NCBI GenBank assembly: GCA_016784605.1
Contig: JADHUI010000025.1
Span: 1 to 35,781 of the forward strand
DNA from: Fidelibacterota bacterium
GTDB taxonomy: Bacteria; Fidelibacterota; Marinisomatia; Marinisomatales; UBA1611
Direction of reading: 5' to 3'
Length of the DNA: 35,781 bases
A program made the translations under genes and the position numbers. Under the pieces are notes generated by a model, which searched no databases, was not told the DNA's origin, and saw only the letters and a list, made by a program, of their open reading frames with translations. Shown here piece by piece: positions 24,739-33,588 of this stretch (the stretch's first letter is position 1; each line of letters begins with the position of its first letter).

Positions 24739-27144
24739 ATGAAAAAAGCCATTCAAGCATTACTTCTTATTTTCTTATTAACTTTTATTGGGGTACGAAT
24801 TTATATTCATCATCCGCTACCGCAATATACAGGCAAAAAAAGTGTGCCATCAATTACAAAACCAGTAGATGTTTTTACAGATGAATTTGGTGTGCCACAC
24901 ATTTTTGCCGAAAACGAAAGCGACCTTTTTTTTACAGCAGGATATATAGCCGCAAGAGATAGATTATTTCAAATGTCCATGGTTGCCTTTGCTGTAAGAG
25001 GGGAATTATCATCAGCGCTGGGGGATGATTTTATTGATAGCGATATTTATCTCCGAACTTGGCGCATTAATGCTGTTTCTAAGCGCGTTGAAAAAAGCTT
25101 AGATTCAGAAACCTACAACATACTATCCACTTTTTGTGATGGAATAAATACACGCATTAATGAACTGGGAAAAAATCTACCTATAGAATTTAAGGTTATG
25201 GGCATTAAGCCATTATATTGGAAACCGTCAGATGTAATCGGCTATGCGCGCTTGATGGCCCACGAATTACAGTCATCATGGAAAACAGAAGTGGTTTATG
25301 GGGCAATAGTAGAAAATTATGGACTCGAAAAATTTAAAGATATTTACCCAAATTATTCCGATGATCAACCGATAATAGCAAATCTACTAAAAAGAAAAGA
25401 CCTGACTCCGCTCTACACATCTGTTATGAAGAATGAAAATAAAGTTCGGAATTTATTAGGCTTTAGTTCGCCCTATTATGGATCAAACAATTGGGTAATA
25501 TCCGGAAATAAAACAGAATCCGGAGAGCCGCTTCTCGCGAATGATCCCCACTTAGAATTTTTGCAACCACCGCGTTGGTATGAGATGCACCTTAAAGGAG
25601 GAAGATTTAATGTAAGCGGAATTTGTATTGCCGGTATTCCAGTTCCCATTATTGGACAAAATGAAAATTGCGCCTGGGGGTTCACAAATGTAATGATTGA
25701 TGATGTGGACTTTTTTGTGGAAAAAACAGACCCAAACAACCCCAATAAGTATTTATCGGGCGATCAATGGCTTGATATGGAATTAATTCAAGAAACGATT
25801 CCCCTTAAAGACGGAAGTGACACAACAATTGTTATTCGAATTACAAAGCATGGACCTGTTATTAGCGATATTCATCCGCTATTAAAATCAGGAAACACAA
25901 CCGTCTCTATGGCGTGGACAGGGCATTGGGAAACCAACGAAATGAATACATTTTTAGGTCTTAATAAAATGAAAAACTGGGATGACTTTACTGAAACGGT
26001 AAAATCGTATGGTGTACCGGGGCAGAATATGATTTATGCAGATAAAGAAGGAAATATTGGATGGCGCCCAGCCGTGTTTATTCCCATTCGGCAAGAAGGA
26101 TCCAGCTTACTTCCAAGACCGGGGCATGACCCAAATTATGACTGGAAAGGAAAGGTTCCTTTTGAAGAAATGCCCTTTTTGTATAACCCCAAAAAAGGCT
26201 TTATTTCTACCGCCAACAACAAGACAATTGGGGATGAATTCCCATATTATATTTCAGGGCTTTGGGCAGATCCAAGTCGCGCAAGCCGCATTGAAGAAAG
26301 GTTGTCATCGATGGAAAATATGACTGTTGACGACATGAAGTCTGTTCAGCTTGATATGACGTCCAACTTTGCAAAAGAAACAGTACATTATTTTATCGAG
26401 ACTGAAACAGGAAACGAAACAGGGAGCCTTAAGGCCGCATATGCGTTTTTGAAAAAATGGGATGGGCACGAGGGGCCGGAGTCCTCAGCGGCGCTTATCT
26501 TTAATTCCGCTTTTATTCATTTAGTTAAAAATGTGTATGGGGATGAATTAGATTTATTAGGTGAAGGATACTTAGAGAGCTTCATTGGCTTAAAATATAT
26601 TCATTCACGTAATTTGCGCGACCTTCTTTCAAAAGGAACATCAAGTTGGTTTGACGACGTAAGAACACAAGACTATATTGAAACAAAAGATGATATTTTA
26701 AGAAGATCCATGGAAATGGCGGTGATCGAAATTGAATCGCTAGTAGGACACAATATATCCAATTGGAAATGGGGAAGAGTTCATACATTAACACATCCGC
26801 ATGTGTTGGGAAAAATAAAAATATTAGATTGGATCTTTGGTTTTAATGTAGGTCCATTTGAACAGGGCGGTTCGGATAAATCTCCTCGAGCTGCGGGCTA
26901 TTCAACGTCTATACCTTATATTGAAACGGCTGGAGCATCCATGAGACGCATTGTTGATTTTAGCAATTTAAATCAAACACAGTTTATTCTTCCTACAGGA
27001 CAATCGGGGTTATATAATAGCCCACATTATGACGATCAAGCTGACATGTTTCAAAAAGGCGAATATCGAACAACGTGGTTTGATGAAAACTATATTCGAA
27101 ACGCAGACCACTTTAAGCATTTAAAGCTGGTCCCTGAAAAATAA
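24739..27144 (+). CDS. Penicillin acylase family Ntn-hydrolase
   Basis: 801 residues, normal for the family, with an N-terminal hydrophobic segment ('ALLLIFLLTFIGVRIYI') that should export or anchor the protein. The family matures by autocleavage before the catalytic Ser, which becomes the N-terminus of the beta chain. That site is 'YYGSNNWVISG' with Ser249. The alpha part has 'VDVFTDEFGVPHIFAENESD' and 'FTAGYIAARDRLFQM'. The beta part has 'LLANDPHLEF', 'GICIAGIPVPIIGQNENCAW' and, near the end, 'GGSDKSPRAAGYSTS'. Natural substrates of such acylases include N-acyl amino acids, N-acyl homoserine lactones and peptides. The context among peptidases favours amide-bond scavenging, but quorum quenching cannot be excluded. 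Confidence 0.92.
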   Translation: MKKAIQALLLIFLLTFIGVRIYIHHPLPQYTGKKSVPSITKPVDVFTDEFGVPHIFAENESDLFFTAGYIAARDRLFQMSMVAFAVRGELSSALGDDFIDSDIYLRTWRINAVSKRVEKSLDSETYNILSTFCDGINTRINELGKNLPIEFKVMGIKPLYWKPSDVIGYARLMAHELQSSWKTEVVYGAIVENYGLEKFKDIYPNYSDDQPIIANLLKRKDLTPLYTSVMKNENKVRNLLGFSSPYYGSNNWVISGNKTESGEPLLANDPHLEFLQPPRWYEMHLKGGRFNVSGICIAGIPVPIIGQNENCAWGFTNVMIDDVDFFVEKTDPNNPNKYLSGDQWLDMELIQETIPLKDGSDTTIVIRITKHGPVISDIHPLLKSGNTTVSMAWTGHWETNEMNTFLGLNKMKNWDDFTETVKSYGVPGQNMIYADKEGNIGWRPAVFIPIRQEGSSLLPRPGHDPNYDWKGKVPFEEMPFLYNPKKGFISTANNKTIGDEFPYYISGLWADPSRASRIEERLSSMENMTVDDMKSVQLDMTSNFAKETVHYFIETETGNETGSLKAAYAFLKKWDGHEGPESSAALIFNSAFIHLVKNVYGDELDLLGEGYLESFIGLKYIHSRNLRDLLSKGTSSWFDDVRTQDYIETKDDILRRSMEMAVIEIESLVGHNISNWKWGRVHTLTHPHVLGKIKILDWIFGFNVGPFEQGGSDKSPRAAGYSTSIPYIETAGASMRRIVDFSNLNQTQFILPTGQSGLYNSPHYDDQADMFQKGEYRTTWFDENYIRNADHFKHLKLVPEK

Positions 27145-27588
27145 ATGGAAATCAAAAGAGTTGATGCTGATATTGTTCGCCCGTTAAGGCAAAAAGTTTT
27201 AAGACCGGGGCAACCATTTCATACAACAAAAATTGAAAAAGATGAAAATAAGGATACGGTACATTATGCACTCTATTTGGACAATTTTTTAACAAGTATT
27301 GCTACTATATATCCTGAACCTTTGGTTGAATATAATTTTTCACTTGCTTATCGATTGCGCGGAATGGCGACCGATCCAGAATATCAGGGCAAGGGATTTG
27401 GAGCACAAATATTAAAACAATGCATCATGTATTTAAGAGATAAAACAGATACAAAATATTTATGGTGCAATGCTCGCGAATCTGCATTTGGATTTTATGA
27501 AAAATTTGGATTTGAAATTATAGGCGATATTTTTGAAATTGAAAATATAGGCCCTCATAAAAAAGGGTTTTATCTCATACGCAAATGA
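27145..27588 (+). CDS. GNAT-family N-acetyltransferase
   Basis: 147 residues, starting on the base after the acylase stop. Motif A is 'RGMATDPEYQGKGFGAQIL', a clear Q-x-x-G-x-G acetyl-CoA-binding site. The later 'WCNARESAFGFYEKFGFEII' is the typical C-terminal GNAT motif. The ending 'GPHKKGFYLIRK' resembles the ElaA/YjcF-like small acetyltransferases. Cytoplasmic; substrate unknown. Its stop overlaps the rhodanese start (ATGA), so coupling is likely. It is unrelated in detail to the GNAT at 16655-17260. Confidence 0.87.
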   Translation: MEIKRVDADIVRPLRQKVLRPGQPFHTTKIEKDENKDTVHYALYLDNFLTSIATIYPEPLVEYNFSLAYRLRGMATDPEYQGKGFGAQILKQCIMYLRDKTDTKYLWCNARESAFGFYEKFGFEIIGDIFEIENIGPHKKGFYLIRK

Positions 27589-27905
27589 AATTAAAAGAAA
27601 TATCTGTTCAAGATCTAAAAGAGAAAAAAGACAATGGCGAGAACTTTGTATTGTTGGATGTTAGAGAATTATTTGAATTAAAGAAAGCATCTATTCAGCC
27701 AAACACCCACATCTCTATGAATATGATTCCCGCCAAAATAGACGAACTAGATAAAAAAATACCCATTTATGTTATTTGTCATACGGGAGTTCGATCGCAG
27801 TATGTTACACATTTTTTAGAACAATCTGGATTTGACGCTTCAAATGTTCGAGGTGGAATTCATGCTTGGTCAATAAATATCGATCCAACAGTCCCTATGT
27901 ATTAA
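27585..27905 (+). CDS. Single-domain rhodanese-like protein
   Basis: 106 residues covering one rhodanese domain: 'VLLDVRELFELKKASI' (CH2A motif) and the active-site loop 'CHTGVRS' with Cys65, then 'FDASNVRGGIHAWS'. A six-residue loop with Cys is typical of sulfurtransferases that carry persulfide sulfur; the His after Cys is a modest variant. No signal peptide, so cytoplasmic. It is the last gene of the plus-strand run and is followed at once by a strong terminator. Confidence 0.92.
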   Translation: MKLKEISVQDLKEKKDNGENFVLLDVRELFELKKASIQPNTHISMNMIPAKIDELDKKIPIYVICHTGVRSQYVTHFLEQSGFDASNVRGGIHAWSINIDPTVPMY

Positions 27906-27907
27906 AT

Positions 27908-27937
27908 AAAAAAGGGCTGTAAAAACAGCCCTTTTTT
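27908..27937. terminator. Strong bidirectional intrinsic terminator
   Basis: AAAAAAGGGCTG (27908-27919) and CAGCCCTTTTTT (27926-27937) form a perfect 12-bp stem with a six-base loop. A G/C core and T-runs in both directions fit termination of the converging transcripts ending at 27905 (plus) and 27955 (minus). Confidence 0.93.
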
Positions 27938-27954
27938 ATAAATGAAATATTAAA

Positions 27955-29226
27955 CTACTTAAGCAATATCATTTTCTTCGTCTGGGAATAATTATCTGTA
28001 TTTAAAGAGATAAAATAAACACCAGATGTTAAAGATGCGCCAATATCATCTTTCCCATTAAAGGTAAAAGTATGAACACCAACACTTAAACTTCCAGAAT
28101 GCAAAACTCTCACAGATTGGCCCAACATGTTTGAAACGGTCACAACGACATTGGACTGCTTGTTTATGTCCACACGAATAGTTGTTTCTGGATTGAAAGG
28201 GTTAGGAAAGTTTTGATGAAGAGCAATTGAACTTGGAATGATTGACGTACCATCTACAGAAAGTAGCTCATTTGCATAACCGGGTGACGGCATTAAAGAA
28301 TCCCACAACCCAGATCCATCGGGGTACATCCCGTAAGAAATATCGGTTGTTTGTTCCCCAAACGTCAAAGAATCGACAAAACTGGTATCACCTGAAAAAA
28401 TAGTCACGAGTCCGATTTGTTCTCCGCCGCCGCTTAGTTTTTCTTCTACATGCAGCACACCCTGTTCTGATTCATTGTCAGCCCAAAGCAGTAGAAAACC
28501 GCCAGGCTCAATAGTGGTTACCTCAGGTTCGCTTGTTGGAATTTGCCAAGACGTAGGATCAGTTAAATCGTCTGTAATAAACATTCCGCCAATATTTACG
28601 TTATTTTGACCCGCATTATACAGCTCAATAAAATCGTCATATTCACCATTTTCATCTGTTACTGATGCATCATTACTGGCGAGGAACTCATTAACCATAA
28701 TTCCAGATAGATTTTCATCTGTCCATGTATTTGACACACCCGCAGTTGGATCAGGGAAAGACGCCCAATCACTGCCGCCATCTGTCACTCGCCCAGAGCT
28801 TGTATCAGCGATTTGTTCACCAAAGGTTAATGAATCGACAAAAATAGTGTCGGATCCAGAAATGTAAACCAAGCCAATTTGTTCTCCACTTCCACCTAAC
28901 TTTTCTTCCACATGAAGCACACCTTGCTCAGACTCTTTGTCTGCCCACAAAATTAAAAAACCACCAGGTGGAATGGTTGTTGTGTCGGATGCTGTTTCGG
29001 GAATTTGGTGAGATGCGGGGTCGGTTAAATCATCTGTAATCCAAAGTCCGCCAATATCTACAGAATCGGGACCCGGATTATAAATTTCAATCCAATCATC
29101 AAAATCACCATTTTCATCTGCCATGTAATAATCATTACTTGCCATGAACTCATTTATGTAAAGTGTTGGTGCCTGCGCCAATATCAAAATAGGCAAAGAC
29201 ATCAACATTATTATCGTTCGTTTCAT
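27955..29226 (-). CDS. Secreted protein with two lamin-tail domains and C-terminal sorting domain
   Basis: 423 residues. A very strong AAAGGAGG on the minus strand, six bases before the ATG, and a signal peptide 'LMSLPILILAQA' are visible. Two lamin-tail (LTD) domains follow: residues about 20-150 ('YINEFMASNDYYMADENGDF', 'WIEIYNPG..SVDIGGLWITD', 'PPGGFLILWADKESEQG') and about 160-300 with nearly the same motifs ('VNEFLASNDASVTDENGEYD'). The C-terminus (about 335-423) is a sorting domain starting 'LHQNFPNPFNPETT' and ending 'SGVYFISL', of the same kind as in the giant protein. LTDs are non-catalytic beta-sandwich domains often found on secreted nucleases and phosphatases. It is the last gene of a minus-strand series with phosphate transport genes. 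Role unknown. Confidence 0.92.
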   Translation of the reverse strand: MKRTIIMLMSLPILILAQAPTLYINEFMASNDYYMADENGDFDDWIEIYNPGPDSVDIGGLWITDDLTDPASHQIPETASDTTTIPPGGFLILWADKESEQGVLHVEEKLGGSGEQIGLVYISGSDTIFVDSLTFGEQIADTSSGRVTDGGSDWASFPDPTAGVSNTWTDENLSGIMVNEFLASNDASVTDENGEYDDFIELYNAGQNNVNIGGMFITDDLTDPTSWQIPTSEPEVTTIEPGGFLLLWADNESEQGVLHVEEKLSGGGEQIGLVTIFSGDTSFVDSLTFGEQTTDISYGMYPDGSGLWDSLMPSPGYANELLSVDGTSIIPSSIALHQNFPNPFNPETTIRVDINKQSNVVVTVSNMLGQSVRVLHSGSLSVGVHTFTFNGKDDIGASLTSGVYFISLNTDNYSQTKKMILLK

Positions 29227-29246
29227 TACGAACCTCCTTTTTTTGG

Positions 29247-29996
29247 TTACTGAAATTCATAAATATATAATTTTTGTTCGGAGTCGCTTACAATATAAAT
29301 ACGGTTAGTATTTGAATTAAAACCAACTCCCTCTGCTTTTTCAAAATTGAGGGAATATGTATTAATAACACCATCTTGTTCGTTCCACTCAAACATTTGT
29401 TTAGACTCATCGCTTACGATAAAATAATTACCATTAATATCATTTAAACAAATACCTGAATAATCCTGAGCAAAACCCAGTTCAAGCTCTTGAGTTTTAA
29501 TGAGCGCTGAATCAAGCACAAGGAAAACACCGGGATTTTTTTCGTTTAATAAGTTGATGGTGCCTGTAGTTGGATTTAACACAATACCCTCAAACCCTTT
29601 GTTACTTTCACTGTTGTCAAACAAAATAGAATGTCTGGACAATAAATTCCCAAGCGTATCTATATGAACAATCTCCAATAAAGACTCTTCTGCAATCCAA
29701 AGCGTATGATCTCGAAGGTCATATGTAACGCCCTCTAAATCATACCCCGAATAATAAAGGGTTCTTTTAATGTTCCCCAAAAGGTCAATCTTGTAAACTG
29801 AATTGTCTGGCGGATCGCTTACAACATATAAAGCAGATCCATCGCCATTAAGCGTAAGCCCAGATGGTTCAGGAACATCGAGACTTACGCTTTCAATAAA
29901 AATGAGTTTTGATTCAAAATCATCTAATGGGGGTGATTCATCTAAACTGCAAGATGAATACATAAACCCAACAAGAATAATCCAAACCAGCTTCAT
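29247..29996 (-). CDS. SdiA-regulated-like beta-propeller lipoprotein
   Basis: 249 residues. 'ILVGFMYSSC' is a lipobox, so it is an envelope lipoprotein. The body repeats blade-like strands: 'EPSGLTLNGDGSALYVVSD', 'DLEGVTYDLRDHTLWIAEE', 'GFEGIVLNPTTGTINLLNEK', 'DYSGICLNDINGNYFIVSDE' and 'AEGVGFNSNTNRIYIVSD'. Alternating 'EG' or 'SG' strand starts match the SdiA-regulated/YjiK family, related in fold to phytase-like and esterase-like propellers. The upstream lamin-tail lipoprotein ends three bases before its ATG. A phosphate-ester hydrolase or a binding protein are both possible; the neighbours favour phosphate metabolism. Confidence 0.78.
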   Translation of the reverse strand: MKLVWIILVGFMYSSCSLDESPPLDDFESKLIFIESVSLDVPEPSGLTLNGDGSALYVVSDPPDNSVYKIDLLGNIKRTLYYSGYDLEGVTYDLRDHTLWIAEESLLEIVHIDTLGNLLSRHSILFDNSESNKGFEGIVLNPTTGTINLLNEKNPGVFLVLDSALIKTQELELGFAQDYSGICLNDINGNYFIVSDESKQMFEWNEQDGVINTYSLNFEKAEGVGFNSNTNRIYIVSDSEQKLYIYEFQ

Positions 29997-29999
29997 TTT

Positions 30000-30548
30000 C
30001 TAATTATTTGATGCGCCCGGCGTTGGTGTTGTAAATGTGGTCCAAGTATCAGCGCCATCTGTTGTGCGACCCATAGACACATCCGCTTCTTGAGCATCAA
30101 ATGTATAAGTGTCAATAACAGTTAAACCATCGGTATCAATCAATACAACGGATTCACCGCCACTTGAGAGTTTAGTGTTAATATGTAAAACACCCTGTTC
30201 TGGTTCTTTGTCACACCAGAGAATTAAATAACCTCCCGCCGGAATAGTTGTTAAATCAGCGCTTGTGGTTGGGATTTGATTTGGCTCAGTATCTTCAGGA
30301 TCATCCGTAAAATACATGCCGCCGACATCAATTGCCTCAGATGTTCCATTATATAATTCTACCCAATCATCAAAGCCGCCCTCTTCATCAGAAATATTAG
30401 CATCATTGCTTGCGAGGAATTCATTAATAACAAGAACGCCCTCCTCAGTTGGAGGAACTTCTATTATTTCATCCTCACCAAGATCACACCCAGTAAAAAC
30501 AAGGAGCAAGACCGATAATAGGCCAATTAATAATTTAGTTAGTTTCAT
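30000..30548 (-). CDS. Lamin-tail domain lipoprotein
   Basis: 182 residues. The signal 'LIGLLSVLLLVFTGC' ends in a classic lipobox (F-T-G-C). One LTD covers about residues 38-175: 'LVINEFLASNDANISDEEGG', 'DWVELYNGTSEAIDVGGMYF', 'TIPAGGYLILWCDKEPEQG'. It is very like each of the two domains in the secreted LTD protein two genes downstream, so the three domains probably arose by duplication. It lacks the sorting domain, so it is held by lipid instead. An AAAGGAA site precedes the ATG. No catalytic residues are evident. Confidence 0.9.
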   Translation of the reverse strand: MKLTKLLIGLLSVLLLVFTGCDLGEDEIIEVPPTEEGVLVINEFLASNDANISDEEGGFDDWVELYNGTSEAIDVGGMYFTDDPEDTEPNQIPTTSADLTTIPAGGYLILWCDKEPEQGVLHINTKLSSGGESVVLIDTDGLTVIDTYTFDAQEADVSMGRTTDGADTWTTFTTPTPGASNN

Positions 30549-30571
30549 GTTTGTTTCCTTTTTGTTGTTGA

Positions 30572-31783
30572 TTAGAAAAAGACCAGCGTTCTAAACTGGA
30601 CATAAGAGAAATCATAATCTGATGGTACGCCACCGCCTGTTGCATTTGTTGAATTGTCAACCATAGCATAATTTAAATAAAAGCGAATATTAGGATTAAC
30701 ATACCAATTAACACCTAACGTAATATTGTTTGCTTTACCTCCATAAATCATGGCTTTTTCATCGGATAAGTTAAGATGGCTAAATCGAGCCAAAAGCTCG
30801 AAAGCGCCCCATTTTTTATTATTAGGTAATACTTGTCCAAATTCACCTTCGCTTACAACCCACGGCCGAGTTTCACCCGTAACAAACCAACTAATAAAAC
30901 CATATCCACCTACAAAAGAAGCATCAGAATAGCCTTCTTCTCGCGTTAAAGATGTTTGCATAAACTCGCCCTGAAGCGATAGACTTTTTAATCTTAATGC
31001 ACCCTCTAAACCGGTTTGAGTTACAGTGTTTACTTTGAATATATTATCTGTATCTACTATTTCAATGTCCCCAATTTTTGTTTCAGGTTCAGCGTTAAAA
31101 TCAATAACACCTTGATCATCATTGGGGGTATGTTGAGCAAAAGCGCCACCGAGATGAATCAATAAATTGTCTTTCATAATAGGAGCAACAACAAAACGCG
31201 CAGCAAACCCATTGCCCGTTTCTTCTGTATTTTGATTTTTATCATCATCCATCCCTTGTGCGAATAGCGCACCACTAAAATGCCACTTATTTCCCCACTG
31301 CGTATATCCGACAGATGTTCTTCTGCCCAACTTAAAGGCTAATGCATTATAAGCCCTTTCTGGAAAAGAAATGATGCGAGAACTTGTTAATATTTCTAAT
31401 CCAAATGGAACTTTATAATGTCCCATTTTAAAGATGGCATTATCCCATCCATTAAAGCTTAACCACATATCTTTAATTTCGACTGAGTACTCAGCAATAT
31501 CCATATCCCATTCAGCATTCCAGTCGCCCCAAAGTTGTGTTTTTGCGGCAAAACGAGCTTTACGCAAATGAGTGCCGTTGCTCAATTTTTCTGCAGTGTC
31601 ATTCATAAAATATGCGCCATCAATATACATTCTAATATCGAAACGTAATTTGAATTGCCCATCAGATGATTTCAGAATAAACTTTCCATTATCAGTCCAA
31701 CCAGAAGAATCAGACAAGGATGCCTGCCCCATGACTAATCCAATAAATAAGAATGAAAAGAATAGTTTTTTTAGTATTTTCAT
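30572..31783 (-). CDS. Phosphate-selective porin O/P-type outer-membrane porin
   Basis: 403 residues, normal for OprO/OprP-type porins. A signal peptide ('FFSFLFIGLVMGQ') leads to 'DNGKFILKSSDGQFKLRF', 'LRKARFAAKTQLWGDWNAEW', 'DMWLSFNGWDNAIFKMGHYK' and 'PFGLEILTSSRIISFPERA', the usual porin O/P pattern of amphipathic strands. The protein ends in Phe ('VQFRTLVFF'), the outer-membrane insertion signal for beta-barrels. These porins pass phosphate or polyphosphate in Pseudomonas; selectivity here is inferred from the two adjacent Na/Pi transporter genes. AAGGA lies before the ATG. The next gene downstream starts 23 bases later. Confidence 0.9.
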   Translation of the reverse strand: MKILKKLFFSFLFIGLVMGQASLSDSSGWTDNGKFILKSSDGQFKLRFDIRMYIDGAYFMNDTAEKLSNGTHLRKARFAAKTQLWGDWNAEWDMDIAEYSVEIKDMWLSFNGWDNAIFKMGHYKVPFGLEILTSSRIISFPERAYNALAFKLGRRTSVGYTQWGNKWHFSGALFAQGMDDDKNQNTEETGNGFAARFVVAPIMKDNLLIHLGGAFAQHTPNDDQGVIDFNAEPETKIGDIEIVDTDNIFKVNTVTQTGLEGALRLKSLSLQGEFMQTSLTREEGYSDASFVGGYGFISWFVTGETRPWVVSEGEFGQVLPNNKKWGAFELLARFSHLNLSDEKAMIYGGKANNITLGVNWYVNPNIRFYLNYAMVDNSTNATGGGVPSDYDFSYVQFRTLVFF

Positions 31784-31807
31784 TTTGTGTCCTTTTTGTT
31801 AATAACC

Positions 31808-33580
31808 CTACTCTGGCAAATCCATACTCGTTATTGTTTTTGCAATATTTGCTAGATAAACATTGATTTGTTTTAACAAGTCCATAAGTTCCATATGAAC
31901 TTCATGCGTTGCCACAGATTCGGTTAATGCTTTTTGAACGCGCCTTAAATGTGTCGTTCTATATTCAGATTCAAGGTTACGATACTTTAAATCTTTTGTA
32001 ATAATTTTTTCTGCTGTTTTTAAATGCATTTCACCAAAAGCTTCATTTAGGCGGCTTAATTGCTTCATAACCCTTATGTGAAAATCATTTATTTCATTTT
32101 CTCCATCCATTGAGAAATTTTCCTGAATATTTTGAAATTTCCCCGCAAGTGGAATTATATTTTTATCTATAATGTCCCCAACACTTTCCATGTCTTTTGC
32201 TATAGACATCATGGCAAAAACTTCAACCGCCTGGGTGTTGGTTAATTCTTGTCGGCTAATTTTAAAGCAATAATCAGAGACCTTTCGCTCTAAAAAGTCA
32301 ATTTTATTTTCCCGCATACGAATTCCATCTATAATAGATAGTTCAGGATACACAGAATCTTTACTTTCTTCTTTTGCGGTAAACGGAATAATGGATGCAT
32401 ATACCATTCGTGAAAGAATTTTTATCATTCTCGACATTTCAGTCCTTGCTAATTCGACAGCAACTGTTGGGTGTCCAATTTGAGATTCATCCAAATGCCA
32501 GGTTGCCGGCTCAAGGCCTTTTGTTTTTTCTGTTTTGGGCAACATTCGGTAAACTTGTTTTTCTAAAACTTTTGTAAATGGAAGAAAAATGAATCCAACA
32601 CCAACATTGAAAATGGTATGCGCATTTGCAATTTGTCGAGGCGTTTCAGCAGCAAGCTTATCCATACCGGTTAATCCGCTAGAAGATGAAAGCGATCTTA
32701 CAAGAGCAGCTAAATCAGGAATAAACCATATAAATAATAAAACACCACTTATATTAAATAATACATGGGCAAGCGCTACTCGTTTTGCTTCCCGAACAGT
32801 GCCAATACTCGCTAAACCGGCGGTTATGCATGTTCCTATATTTGCGCCCAAAATAAGTGGAATCCCAGCATCTAAAGTAAGCAACCCTTGTTGGGCTAGC
32901 ACGATAACAATTCCTGTAAATGCGCTAGAGCTTTGAATTAATGCCGTAAAGGCAGCTCCGATTAAAATTCCAAAAAACGGATTTTCTAATCCCTTCATAA
33001 GGTCAATAAAAGGTTCAAAAGTTCGTAGTGGCTTCATAGAGTCTGACATGAGTTTCATACCAAAAAACAAAATCCCAAAACCAAGAAGAGCCTCGCCAAT
33101 ATGTCTTATAGAATCCTTCTTACCAAAAAGAGTCATCGCAAAACCAGCTGTAATCATTAGCAGTGCGTAATCCGTTAATTTAAACGCGACCAATTGAGCT
33201 GTAACGGTTGTGCCAATATTTGCGCCCAAAATAATGCCAATCGATTGGGCATACGTCATCAACTCTGCCTGAACAAAACTCACCAACATAACCGTTGTAG
33301 CGCTTGAGCTTTGGATAACCATCGTTACAAACGCACCAACAACCAATGCTACAATTCGATTTTGAGTGAGCGTTGCTAAAATATTCCGCATTTGACTTCC
33401 AGCAACCTTTTTTAAGCCATCGCTCATTTTATCCATCCCATAAAGGAATAGCGATAAGCCACCAAAAAGACCCATTACTAGAAAGCCCCAATGAATGGTC
33501 GCCCCATTTCCCGCAAATAACATACTGGATTGCATCACAAATAATGTGATAAATGTTTTTGGTTGAAAAAGCATTTTCAT
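31808..33580 (-). CDS. Na/Pi cotransporter family protein with PhoU-like domain (copy 1)
   Basis: 590 residues. The membrane half (about 30-340) has the two inverted repeats of the NptA/SLC34-like family, each with a QSSS signature: 'QSSSATTVM' at about 90 and 'QSSSAFTGI' at about 215. 'LGANIGTTVTAQLVAFKL' and 'LGANIGTCITAGLASIG' follow each. The C-terminal 200 residues are helical and PhoU-like ('ELARTEMSRMIKILSRMV', 'ESVGDIIDKNIIPL'), which may sense or regulate phosphate. It imports phosphate with Na+ across the inner membrane. It lies eight bases after its close paralogue. The ATG has only a weak ribosome-binding site, so coupling is probable. Confidence 0.93.
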   Translation of the reverse strand: MKMLFQPKTFITLFVMQSSMLFAGNGATIHWGFLVMGLFGGLSLFLYGMDKMSDGLKKVAGSQMRNILATLTQNRIVALVVGAFVTMVIQSSSATTVMLVSFVQAELMTYAQSIGIILGANIGTTVTAQLVAFKLTDYALLMITAGFAMTLFGKKDSIRHIGEALLGFGILFFGMKLMSDSMKPLRTFEPFIDLMKGLENPFFGILIGAAFTALIQSSSAFTGIVIVLAQQGLLTLDAGIPLILGANIGTCITAGLASIGTVREAKRVALAHVLFNISGVLLFIWFIPDLAALVRSLSSSSGLTGMDKLAAETPRQIANAHTIFNVGVGFIFLPFTKVLEKQVYRMLPKTEKTKGLEPATWHLDESQIGHPTVAVELARTEMSRMIKILSRMVYASIIPFTAKEESKDSVYPELSIIDGIRMRENKIDFLERKVSDYCFKISRQELTNTQAVEVFAMMSIAKDMESVGDIIDKNIIPLAGKFQNIQENFSMDGENEINDFHIRVMKQLSRLNEAFGEMHLKTAEKIITKDLKYRNLESEYRTTHLRRVQKALTESVATHEVHMELMDLLKQINVYLANIAKTITSMDLPE

Positions 33581-33588
33581 TTTTTCAA

